A stretch of 16,541 nucleotides of DNA from Cochliopodium minus (GCA_024220525.1 JAMYWO010000063.1:84399-100939), one strand, 5' to 3'; positions 1 through 10,218 are shown, numbered from the stretch's first letter. Notes: generated by a model not told the origin, from the letters alone. Made by a program: numbers and translations.

Positions 1-1862
1 TATTTTTGTTTAAAAGGAGAGGTTCGTTTGGGTTCACTTTCTCTTGTAATAAAAATTTGATATCTTCAAGTGTTGAAATGTTGGGTTGATATCTTTCGAT
101 TGCACCAACAAGCCCACTTAAGTTATGAGTTAAGTGATACAGTCTGTTGCTCTTTTTTACAGATTCCTTTTACATAAAAATAAAATGAAAAATTATTAGA
201 ATGAAATGTTTTCTGTACCTTATCTGGGAGTATCAAAGTAGGTTTCGAGAAAATGTTATATCTAACGGCCAATTTATCCAAATCTAGTACATGTTTAATA
301 ACACTTGGATTAATGGTATTGCAGGTGCTATCATTATTGTCATTGATAGAAGAATGTTTTGTTTGAGAACCTTCAAAAAGATAACTATAGTTATCGTTTT
401 TTCTTTCCTCATTTATTCCAAAAATGTTGATTGTTTCCGGATAATCATGAGTAAAGAGAAAGCTACCCTTTTTGTTGATTTTAGGCTCAAAAGTGTTATT
501 GAAAAAGGGATAGTTTAGGTTTGCTTCTTCCATAAATATAGGCTGAAAGTTTTCACTTGCATCTTTCACATACTTATTCAGATCGAATAATTGTGGTTCA
601 TTGGGGTGTTGAACGATATAGTACATAGTGATGAAGCCTCCACTATCCAATATGTAACAAACAGGACATTTAGGAAATGTGGTTTCTTTATTCTCAAACA
701 AAGCGATTGGTTCATACTTTGTACATGTATAATCGATCGAGATACCAATGATTTTATTTTCTTCACCTTCTATGAAAGGTATGGAGAATGGAAAGATAGA
801 ATTGGTGTATGATGCTATTACTTTTGTTTTTTTTTGGATCACCAGGATTTCCTCAATATTGCTTTCCAACAGCAGATTCTCTGCCAAAAGACAATAATGA
901 GTAGATTCACTATTCTTTATATTCCCTGAGATGAATTCGCAAGGAGAATAAAGAGGATTTTTAGATTTCAAAAATATTTGAAAACTTTTGCCGTTGTTTT
1001 GCTTGTCTTTTCTCATGAAAGTTACCATGTCATCCAACTGCCAATTAACAATAGTGATCAATGGTGCCTCAGAATCTTGATTAGGATGTTTTGGAGCTTC
1101 AATATACTTCATTTGGTTAGTAAAGACATCAAGAAAAAGCAATTTTCCATCATCACAACCACATACAACAATGTTTTTCACAGGATTCAATGCGACTTTA
1201 AATCAAATTAACAAAAAATTTTTATTGATTGAAAATTTAATGTTTTTCTTACAGGATAATATGTTTCCCTTGTGGAGAGATATTTCCTCAAAATTATTTA
1301 CCCTTATTCTCTTTAATTCATGTTCTCGATCTTTAATTTTGAAGAGAATATAAATCAGGTCTTCTTTATCAGACCAATCCAATCCTATTATCTCACGTTC
1401 AAATTCCAATCTATGTTTCTCTTTGAAATTCTGAAATAGTGTTAAAAAAGTCAACATAAAATTACAATAAGAGAATTTTACCCCCTTGAAGACTTCAAAG
1501 ATGTATAACGCTTTCTCTATTGTTGCTCCAAAGATTCTCTCACTTGGGGAAAAATTTATTTGCTTTATGAATGAATTGGGTATTTTCATTTCAATTCTAT
1601 CAGTTAGTATTGGTCTATCAGTGAATTCATTATTCTTTGCCTTTTGCATCAATTCATTTCCAATTTTTTGGAGTCTTATGTTTTTATAGTAATAGATTGA
1701 TGATTTGAAACCAACAACAGTATATCCATATTTATTCGAGGTTGCAATTACATTCCCCATTTTTTTCAGTAAATAATCAGTTATTTTGTCATCTTTGACC
1801 CTGATTGATCCCATATGTAAGGAATAAGTTAAATGGCTATCAATTAGTTTTATGTTTTCCAT
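1..1862 (-). CDS. Nup214/Nup159-like nucleoporin, N-terminal beta-propeller, 3' partial
   Basis: Probable cytoplasmic-face nuclear pore protein; in this family the N-terminal propeller docks the mRNA-export helicase DDX19/Dbp5. Exons on the minus strand: 1862-1482, 1430-1253, 1195-219 and 166 to the left edge. All introns are 51-57 nt, GT-AG, and phases agree at every join. About 567 residues are visible. Supporting motifs are a 'TSNKYGYTVVGF' strand near the N terminus (family pattern: SNKYG followed by a hydrophobic strand), 'INFSPSERIFGA' and 'CGCDDGKLLFLDV' blades, and late in the propeller 'TTFPKCPVCYILDSGGFI', matching the family's 'P-x-CPV-x-LLS-x-DG' segment. The sequence after about residue 515 is probably helical linker; FG repeats, if any, lie off the window. 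The start is the first ATG, just downstream of an AT-rich leader. A generic WD40-like protein is the main alternative. Confidence 0.75.
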
Positions 1863-1987
1863 TTTTTTATTTTATAATTGTAATTTTTAAAACCTTTAAA
1901 AATACTTCAACTGAAAATATAACTATCGATTCAAAGTTGAACTGAAAGTTGATAATATGCTCTCCATTGATTTGAATAATTTGAAAT

Positions 1988-4900
1988 TTATTTAATGAAT
2001 TCAAGAAAAACTTTTTCAATTTTGAGGTGGTTCAAATCTTTTGATAAAGACAAAGGAGTTACACCATTCATATCTTTTTTGTTGAAATCAGCTCCATTTT
2101 CAACCAAAAAGATAATGTTCTCCAAGTTTGACTTTTTGTGGCAGAGAAAGTGCAAAGGAGTGGATCCCTCAACGTTTTGAACATTCACAGCCGCTTTGAA
2201 ATTCAAAAGAGATTTCAAAACGTTCAAATTGGGAACGCATTTGCAAGAAAAATGCAAGGGAGTTTCACCATTGAAATCTTTAACGTTCACAGAGGCTTTT
2301 GACTCCAAAATAAAATCTATCTTTTTGATGTTGTTTGAAATGCAAGCGAAATGCAGAGGAGTATTTCCTTCGTTATCTTTTTCATTTTCGTTTTCATTTT
2401 CGTTTTCATTTTCGTTTTCATTTTCGTTTTCATTTTCGTTTTCGTTTTCATTTTCGTTTTCATTTTCGTTTTCGTTTTCGTTTTCTTTTTGATCTTTTAA
2501 CTCTGCCATAGAAGTGAGATTTTTAAAGGGAGAAGAGAAGACGGTGGTCAAGTGAGAAAGGACAGATATAGAAGTGAAAACAGAAACGTTGTCTCTCCTG
2601 AGTTTGGCGTAGAGTTCACTCTTTTTAAAGGAAGAGATTTCAATGGGACTCTCGATGGAATTGTTGATTTGGTCCCTCAAAAAAGCGATGTCATTCAAAA
2701 ATGGTTGTTTGTAAAAGTTTTCATTAAGATGATCACCTGAAAAACTGTTCAAGAAGAAGAGATAGAAGCACTTCTTGCAATCATCCAACGAATATCTTTT
2801 TTCGATCTCTTTTTCGATCATGCATCCAATAATCGAAGAGATCTCCTTATCCATCTTCGTCTTCAAACCCACCAAACCCAAAACTTTGTCAAAGGTCATC
2901 CCTAAAGCAAAGATGTCTCCCTTCAAACTTTCTTTGTCAGTGTTTTGTTCAGGTGCAGTATAAGGAGGCGAATTAGTGGGAACCCTCTCCTCCACTTTAT
3001 CTGTCTTGGTATTGAAACAGGATCCAAAGTCAATGAACATGTAAAAATTCTTTTCCTGCCTTTCGAAGCACATGATGTTGTCGGGTTTGATGTCTCTGTG
3101 GACAAACCCTGCGTTGTTCATTTTTTCAAGTTCGTTCAAAAGAATCAAGCACATTTTCACAAACTCTTTCACTTTCTCTGTTTTATAATTTAAATGAGAA
3201 ATGAAAAAAAAAAATTTTTGATAAATATTTTTTTTGATAAATATTTTTTTTGATAAATATTTTTTGATAAATATTTATTTTGATAATCTTTTTTTTTTAA
3301 AGTGAAACTAGTTATTTTTTAACCTTTGTCATCATTTATTTTTTGATAGACAACCCCTATATTCATGAGATCTCTTCCATCAATCCACTCCATCGCAATG
3401 AACTTTGTTCTGATCTTTCTTTTGGTATCATCGAGGACGCAAATGGCCCTGGAAGTGACCAAGTCGGGGATTTCTTGCTCGATTCTCTTCAAAATCTCGA
3501 TTTCTTTCTCCCATAACCTGATTGACTTTTCATCATCTTTTATTCTTTCTTTGAGTGCCACGACTGTGTTTGTTTGAAAGTGGATAGTTTCTATTAATCT
3601 CCCAAAACCTTAATAAAGAAAAAATAAAAAATATAATGAATAAAATAAAAATAAAGTTGTTTAAATAAAAAAAAAAATAAAGTTAATTAAAAAAAAAATG
3701 ATAAATTATTAATTTTGCCTCCTTGAGCTACGACTTTTTTAATGGCAAACTGTCCCTCGATGAGAAAATCGTTGGTACAATTTTCACACTCTACAGAATC
3801 ATCTTCCAGAGTGACACCAAGCCCACAAAAAGAACATTTCACTTTCTATAATAAAAAAAAACAAAAACAAATACAAATGAAAACAAGATTAAAATAAAAA
3901 AAAATAAAAATAAAAAATAAAAAAATGTAAAAAATAAAAAAATAAAATAAAAAATAAATTAAAAAATAAAAATTACATTAATATCTGATAAATCCTCTAA
4001 TTTATTCAAAGTAGCACTAGTGTTGAGTTCAATATTCTTGTTAGAAGTATTCAGTAGATTATTGGAGATATTAGCGCTGTTAGAAAGCCCAAGCGAGCCA
4101 TTATTCGGCAAAGTTGGAGAGTTTCCCAGCGAAGATCTTCGAAATAAGGAAGAATCCAAGTAGAGAGACTTTGAAAGAGAATTTTTGAGCTGGAGAACGT
4201 CAATCTTTTCTTTAGATTCGAGCAAGTTGATTTTGGAGAGTGCACGATCTTTTTTGTCCAAAGGGTTGTTCTTCTTGATCAAAAGAGATTCGTTTGTTTT
4301 TCTCACGCATTTCATCTTGATCACTTTCGAGACATTTGGGTTCATCCATTTGGCGACGAAAGACTTTATTGACTCGTGGATGGGAGTGAAGAACAAGTGG
4401 GGGTTTTCGTTGGTCTTTAGTTTGAGCTTCATTTTCACATTTGTTGTTTCCTTGACTTTGTTTTCGACGAATTCTAATTCTACTATGGTTGTTTCGTCAT
4501 TCTCCATATTTTCAAAGTAGAAAATAAATCCTAAATAAAAAAAATGATGGAAAAATAAAAAATATAGATTCTATAATGAATAGTAAAGTAAAATGAAATA
4601 ATTTTAAAAAAAAAATAAAAAAAAAATAATGAAAAAAAAATAATAAAAAAAAAATAAAAAAAAAAAATAAAAAAAAAATACCACTCATCCAATAAAATTC
4701 GTTCAACATTTTATAAACGTTTTCAGAGTAAACACATGCATTTCTGATCCTAATGAAAAGCATTTTCCAGAGGGAAGAAGGCTTGAAAGGAAGAAAGTAG
4801 TTCATTTCCCAGTCATATACTTTTTGCAAAAGAGTGGGGTTAACGTTGTTCTCATTGTCATTGTTGGGATTGTTAATCAAAATGGGAGTGGGTTTGTGCT

Positions 4901-5727
4901 TGGGAAATAAGAGAGGGATCAGGTATTTCCTGAAAGAGAATGCGTTTTTGTTGGATCCAAATTTTTGTCTCCCTTTCAAAAGCAAAAAATCGAATTTCAC
5001 CAAAATTTCAACCAAATAATCTGATTAAAAAAAAAATTAAAAAATAAAAAATAAAAACAAATATGAAATTAAAAAAATTTAAAATAAAAAAAATATTCTA
5101 TTAAACAAAATAAAAATAAATAATAAAAACAAATATAAAATTAAAAAAAAATTTAAATTAAAAAATAATCTATTAAACAAATTGAAAAAATGGACCTTTT
5201 TTCTTAAGATCAAATCTAAAATCATCCCCCAATATCTCTTCAATTATTCTGCAATTTAGTTCTTCTTCATCTAGGCAAAGAAAGAGCTGAGAAAGGTTCC
5301 TTGCGTTCTCAAACTTGTCATCCAAAATTTCGTCGATGACTTCTTGCTTCTCCTCCTCACTCAACTTGGTTTGTACGTACTGACAGATGTTTAACAAAGT
5401 GGTGAAACTGATTTTGTCGACATTTGAAATGTTCCTTTCGTCTAAATCGTTCCAAATGTCATCAAAGTACAAACTTTGGTCAGCTTTTCCTTTCACCCAT
5501 AACATAAACTTTCCGAGAAACTGAAAAGTGGTTTCCTTGATGCTTGAGAACTCTTCCACTTTGTTGTCCTGGAAACAAGAGAAGTAGCCGCTATCGAATA
5601 GTACTTCGTTGTTTACTTCATCTACTTCATCTTCTTCGTTTTCTCCTTCTGCTTTAAGTTTGTCGTAGATTTCTTCTAAAATGTTTTGGATCTTTCTTCT
5701 TCCAATATCAATGATTACTTTGAAAAC
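1988..5727 (-). CDS. Zinc ribbon - protein kinase - ankyrin repeat protein, 5' partial
   Basis: Exons on the minus strand: 5727-5196, 5020-4682, 4530-3977, 3845-3719, 3608-3324 and 3177-1988 (TAA). They give about 1008 residues in one continuous frame. Residues 1-475 are unrecognised, mostly helical and charged, with a Ser/Asn-rich stretch before the ribbon. At about 475-497 there is a zinc ribbon, C-x2-C-x12-C-x2-C. The kinase follows (about 500-780): glycine loop 'AQGGFGRLIE', lysine in 'VVALKER', catalytic 'HRDIKPDN', 'DFG' in 'FIDFGSC', 'APE' in 'YTAPEQN' and 'KGDIFALG'. All catalytic residues are present, so it should be an active Ser/Thr-type kinase. A Glu-Asn repeat links it to about four ankyrin repeats with 'G-x-TPLHFAC' signatures. 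The first visible exon starts at an acceptor, so the true start lies beyond the N at 5926 or is lost. One intron appears to be GC-AG. Upstream introns are 110-175 nt. Confidence 0.85.
2380..2486 (-). repeat. Hexanucleotide repeat encoding Glu-Asn dipeptides
   Basis: About 17-18 copies of a GAAAAT/GAAAAC hexamer, read in frame as alternating Glu and Asn, lie between the kinase and ankyrin parts of the minus-strand kinase gene. The copies differ only at the third base of the Asn codon, which points to slippage growth with weak selection on the protein. The plus-strand reading as Ser-Phe repeats is a shadow. Confidence 0.95.
3214..3286. repeat. Short intronic tandem repeat (TTTTTGATAAATAT type)
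   Basis: Four to five imperfect copies of a 14-16 base unit containing GATAAATAT lie inside the 146-nt intron (3178-3323) of the kinase gene. The unit length varies with the T run. No coding potential. Confidence 0.8.
3609..3718 (-). other. Probable GC-AG intron inside the kinase glycine loop
   Basis: The exon ending at 3719 stops after 'caa gga g' and is followed by GCAAAA, not GT. The next exon begins at 3608 with 'gt ttt ggg' after a TTAAG acceptor. Joining them gives Gly-Gly-Phe-Gly, the conserved nucleotide-binding loop, in the right phase. No GT nearby restores this motif. It is the only non-GT donor I found among the intact genes here. Confidence 0.75.
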
Positions 5728-5860
5728 CTTTAAAAAAAAATAAAAATAAAAAAATAATATCAAAAGAAATAAAAAATAAAATCTTTAATTAAAAATCAAA
5801 AAATAAAATAAAAAGAAATAAAAAATAAAAATAAAAATAAAAAATATTAAAATATTAAAA

Positions 5861-5996
5861 TAAAAAATAAAAAATAAAAAATAAAAAATAAAAAATAAAA
5901 AATAAAAAATAAAAAATAAAAAATANTTTATTTTTTATTTTTTATTTTTTATTTTTTATTTTTTATTTTTTATTTTTTATTTTTTATTTTTTATTT
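5861..5996. repeat. Inverted arrays of an A6T heptamer around an N
   Basis: About nine copies of TAAAAAA lead up to position 5925, and about nine copies of its complement follow from 5927, so the two sides form a long AT palindrome. Flanking sequence keeps the same bias: A-rich on the left and T-rich on the right, as expected for introns of genes transcribed outward in both directions. Confidence 0.95.
5926..5926. other. Single ambiguous base (N) at the palindrome centre
   Basis: This is the only non-ACGT character in the window. It sits exactly where the heptamer array changes orientation, which suggests a gap or forced join between two contig ends rather than a simple base-calling doubt. 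Confidence 0.9.
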
Positions 5997-6051
5997 TTAT
6001 TTAAATTTCTTAAATCAATTTACGCTTTTTTTAATCAAGTTACTTTTTTAG

Positions 6052-8424
6052 GAATTCTCAATGGAGCACTTGGCTTTTTTTGATCAAGTTTCTTCATTCA
6101 GATTACTCGAAACAAAAGAAGAAAGGAAAAAATCTGCAACCATCATTTATGAGACTTTTTTGTGAGAAAACATTAAAAAATTAAAATTAAGAAAATATTA
6201 ATATTAAAAAATTTTTTTTTTAAAAAAAATATCAAATTAAAGAAAAAATAAGTCGTCAAGACAAATTCCTGTATCAGCTACAATAGTAAACACAATCTCC
6301 CAAAATTTGAATGATCCAAAAACCAATCGTAAAATAAATATTTAAAATTATTTTTTTATTTATTAATATTTTCATTTTAATATTTTTATTATTTATTAAT
6401 TTTTATTTTATTTTATTTTTATTTTATTTTATTTTAATATTTTAATTTTAATTTTATTTTATTTTTTTTATATATTTTTTTAAAATTTTTTTTTTTTTTT
6501 TAAATTTTTTGTTATTGTTGATTTTTTAGTTTTTGACGTGGCTTTGGTGAAGGCATTACAAGACATGAGGAATGATCAATATGCGAGATTTCTCCAAAGC
6601 AATTTTTACAAACAGATGAGAACGGAGATAAAAGAGAAGTACATCGTCACTTGCAATGACTGCAACACCAAAAAGAAGAACGTTGATAGGATCTATTGCA
6701 AAATTTGCCGAAAGAAAACTTCTTTTACGTACACTTTGAACGATAAAGTATTATTTTTTTGATTTATGATTCATTTTAATAATTTTATTTTCATTTTTAT
6801 TTATTTTATTATTTAAAGTATAATTATATTTTTTTATTTTTTTCTTTTAATTTCACTCATTTTTCTTATTTTTAAACAACATTATTTTCATTTTCATTTC
6901 AAATTTTTTATAATAATTTTAATTATTTATTTTTTTCTTTTTCTTTTGATAAACTAGTTTTATTTTCGCTCATTTTTATTTTTAAATTTTTTATTTACTT
7001 TATTTTTGAATAATATTTTTAAATTTCTCATTTTTCTCTTTTTTTAATTTTAATTTTTTTTTTTTCCAAATATTATTCATTTATTTTTGAAATTTATTAA
7101 TTTTATTTTTTTAATTAAAGTCAAAAAATGCGCTGATAAGAGCACAACAAAAGTCAATGAACTCAATCAACGTGAAACAAAGCATAAACTACTTCGAGGA
7201 TTCCCAACAAAAACTTTTCTACTTCCGAAAGATCCTGGAAGATCCAAGAAAGCTCAACTACTTCAAAAAATTCTTAGAGGCAGAGCACAGCGAAAATTAT
7301 CTCAATTTTTACTTGATTGTCCAAGCATATAAGAGTAATTGATTATAATTGTATTTTTTTATTATTTTTATTTTCTTAAAAAAATTTATTTTTATTTCTT
7401 TTTAGTTTTATTTTTTTAAAAAATTATTGGTTTATTTTTCTTTAAATTTGAAAAAAATAAGACTTTTATTTCTTTCATTAATTTTTTTAAAATTTTATTT
7501 TTTATTAATTTTTATTGTTTTTTATTTTTTGTTTATTTTATCTTTATTCTCATTGATACTTTTATTTCTTTCCATTCATTTTTGTTTGTTCTAATAATTT
7601 TTTTGCTTTTAATTTCTTTAGTTGAAGACGATGTCAAAATCAGAACAAAGTGAATTTTTTTTAGATTTTTTGATTTTTTTAAAAAAAATATTGATTTTCT
7701 TTATTATTATCATTAAGAATGGCAAAAGAGATAATACAAAATTTTATCGTGGAAAACTCGGACAGTTGGATCCATGTAAAGTCTTTCATTGTCGAAAACA
7801 TTCTAAAGAACTCCAACTCGGGAAATCTTAATTGTAATATATTTTTTATTTCAAATTTTTTATTTTTATTTCAAATTTTTTCTTGTTTCAAATTTTTTTT
7901 ATTTTAGTATTTGACGAGGCTGAAATAGAATCGTTGCAAACTCTGAGAACTGATCCTTACATCAGATTTATTAAAAGCGAAATATTTAATGGTAATGTTA
8001 TTTTAAATAAAATTTTTATTTTTGGCTCCATCATTTAAATAAAAAAAATTTCTTTATTTTTTTATAAATTTATTTATTTTTTTATAAATTTATTTATTTT
8101 TTTATAAATTTCTTTTATTTTTTTATTTAAAAATTTTTCTTTGTTTTAGACCCCCAAAAAATGATTGTTGAATGGTCACCAGAAATCCACATCCACTTCT
8201 CCAAGGCATTCAAAGAGGTGATCTTCACCTTCGTGTTGTGTCTAAAAAAAATATCGGTGCACACCCAAAAGTGGATGATCCATCTTCGCATACCCAAGTA
8301 CGTTTTATTTTTGATCATCAAGTATTTTTTCTTTTTGCCCTTTAACTCTCATTCCAAACCTTTGCCTTTCAATTCCATTGCTGTTTTGCTCCAAAAGTAC
8401 GAGATTAAAGATCATTTTAACTAA
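6052..8424 (+). CDS. Double RGS-domain protein with central zinc ribbon, 5' partial
   Basis: Likely regulator of heterotrimeric G-protein signalling; RGS domains speed GTP hydrolysis on G-alpha. Exons: 6052-6161, 6243-6328, 6530-6747, 7121-7334, 7622-7649 (28 nt), 7718-7833, 7908-7991 and 8150-8424; phases agree throughout, giving about 376 residues. RGS-1 opens mid-domain with 'EFSMEHLAFF', continues through 'SSRQIPVSATIV' and ends with 'DQYARFLQSNFYKQM'. A C-x2-C-x11-C-x2-C ribbon follows. RGS-2 runs from 'LNYFKKFLEAEHSENYLNFY' to 'TDPYIRFIKSEIF' and looks complete. The first part of RGS-1 is missing because an exon must lie upstream, beyond the N at 5926. The last exon is unfamiliar and turns strongly hydrophobic after about 8300; a GT at 8301 could instead begin another intron, so the extreme C terminus is uncertain. 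Introns are T-rich, the longest (6748-7120) 373 nt with nothing else in it. Confidence 0.85.
8061..8110. repeat. 20-bp AT tandem repeat in an RGS-gene intron
   Basis: Two full copies and a half copy of a 20-base unit (TTTATAAATTTATTTATTTT) lie in the last intron (7992-8149) of the RGS gene. Confidence 0.85.
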
Positions 8425-8799
8425 GTTAGCGAAACAGTTAAAAATAACGAAAAATTATTTTGAAAATTTTCAAAATTTCCATTTGAAAATAAGTTGTATA
8501 TATTTGGCTTTAAAGAATCCTTAATATCGGTTTACATATAATCATTGTCATTTTTACAAATTTGTAAAAATTTTTTTAAAGTTCAATTTATGAAACAAGA
8601 ATGATATCAAATTTTGGATCGATTTGATCAATTATATAGTATCATATGATCTTTTATGGCTCAAATTAAATTCGTCAATTCATTCTTGTAAGAAGGAAAA
8701 ATAATTTCTCTTTTACAATTTAATTTCTTTATAAAAAAAATTGTGAAAGGAAAACGTGTTAATATTTCAAAAGGAATAATACACCTATTTTAATTTATT
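8425..8799. other. Intergenic region with two perfect palindromes
   Basis: This stretch separates the RGS gene stop from the SNARE start. It has no convincing reading frame. It holds two perfect palindromes, 8457-8474 (centred on GAAAATTTTC) and 8551-8570 (centred on ACAAATTTGT). It presumably includes the RGS 3' end and the SNARE promoter, but I see no clear TATA box or other element that stands out from the AT background. Confidence 0.6.
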
Positions 8800-9939
8800 A
8801 TGATTGAACAAGTACCTATGGAGAATTTGAAGAAAGAAGCAATCAATTTGGAAAATCAAATCGACCAGAAAATCATCTCTTACTCTAAATTTTACTATAA
8901 TATCAAAGAAATGAATAATATGAACGATAAATTCAACATGGTGGAAGAAGATGATTCCAATATAAACAATCTCTCCTTGAATTCCATGGTGATAGAAATT
9001 GATGAATTATTCAGAGAGGTGAGCAAAGCATTATAATGTGCAGTAATATAAAATATATCATCATTTAAACCTAATCGATGTTTATCCATCTTTAGAATGA
9101 TTTCAAAGCATTATATTCACCATTTTTTAATATATATTCACATTCATCAATATATAAATAGCTCACTGATGTAAATGAAAAGATGACCAAATTCCACAAA
9201 GGAAATACGATAGAATCTGGAACTATCGAAAATCATAAAGGGAAATTGAATTCTTTGATGTACGAATTCAAATCTATCACTGTAAAATCTAGCTTTATTG
9301 CAAAATATACTCAGATTTAAATTTTTTTTTAGAGAAACATAAAAAATGAACAAAAGAAATTGGAACTAAAGAGCACAGTGAGACAAGACTTGAAGTAAAT
9401 TTTTTTTTTTTTTTCATTTTTGATTCTTCTACTTATTCTGCTTTAGTGACTACAAAAATGGAAACATGAAGAGCAGTTTGTTAAGAGAAAGAAATTCGCT
9501 GACCACCTCTGAGTCCCTACTAAGAGACTTAAACGAGTAAAAAAAAAAAAAAAGAAAAAAGAAAAATTAAAACTTTTAAATCTTATTTAATAAATTTTAA
9601 AAAATTGTTTTCTTTATGTTTTTAATAATATATTTTTATATAATTTTTTTAAAATTTATTCTAAAAAAATTAGTTTTCGTTTTATTTTATTTGATTGTTT
9701 TTTAATGTGTTTAATAAATTTCTTTCGAAATTAGGAATGCAAATGCCACCAAATCTAATTTGTTTCAACAGAATAATGTTTTGGATGCAGTATTCAAAAA
9801 ACTTAAGAGCGCCTCCGTCCAAATTCCCGGTCTCAACGTGTTGATCCGCCAAATCAGCATTCAAAAGAAGAAGGACATGGTCATTTTGGGTTTATTTATT
9901 TCTTTGTGTATTTGTTTTCTCATTTGGTGGAGTTACTAG
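8800..9939 (+). CDS. Golgi Qb-SNARE of the Gos1/GOSR1 (GS28) family
   Basis: Membrane-anchored SNARE expected in ER-Golgi and intra-Golgi vesicle fusion. Five exons: 8800-9018, 9162-9281, 9333-9394, 9447-9536 and 9735-9939 (TAG). Phases match at every join, giving 231 residues against about 220-250 for the family. The N-terminal part is helical (Habc-like). The SNARE motif starts after 'LLRERNSLTTSESLLRDLNE' and has the Gos1 pattern, including 'ATKSNLFQQNNVLDAVFKKL'; the expected zero-layer glutamine is in 'LFQQ'. It continues to 'IPGLNVLIRQISIQKKKD', then a single C-terminal membrane span 'MVILGLFISLCICFLIWW' with a two-residue lumenal tail. The human protein has the same order 'FPAVNSLIQRI', KR-rich linker, tail anchor. 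The start is the first ATG; all four introns are GT-AG. The gene is complete with no sign of damage. Confidence 0.93.
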
Positions 9940-10218
9940 AAAAAGAAAATTGTTTATAAAATAAATTTTAAATTTACTATTATTACTTAACTAAATTTGA
10001 TGTCAATGGTTATTTGTAGATAAATCCATGTTAATTTTTAAAAGTGCTTTTTCTTTCCTTTTATTCTATATTTTTCAAATAAAAAGATCTCAAAAATTTT
10101 TTTAAAAGCGACCAATAATTCATGGATATTTAATTTATCAAATGGCTTTGAAAGAAATAGATTTATATTTTGGGAAAATGAATATTTTTAATAAATTTTA
10201 AATTTTTTCTATTTTTTT

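Noticed and set aside
2196-2492. Plus-strand frame rich in Ser-Phe repeats
   Set aside because: It is the complement of the Glu-Asn repeat and ankyrin-coding exon of the kinase gene, which has strong domain evidence on the minus strand.
4512-4700. Phe/Leu-rich extension that would look like membrane segments in the kinase gene
   Set aside because: It is the translation of an A/T homopolymer intron (4531-4681); splicing it out joins two exons in phase.
5861-5996. The heptamer arrays as telomeric repeats
   Set aside because: The unit is pure A and T with no G-rich strand, lies within introns, and turns around at an N; it behaves like a microsatellite.
7650-7717. Hydrophobic stretch in the RGS gene as a membrane span
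   Set aside because: It is intronic T-rich sequence between GTGAAT and ATTAAG; removing it restores the second RGS domain.
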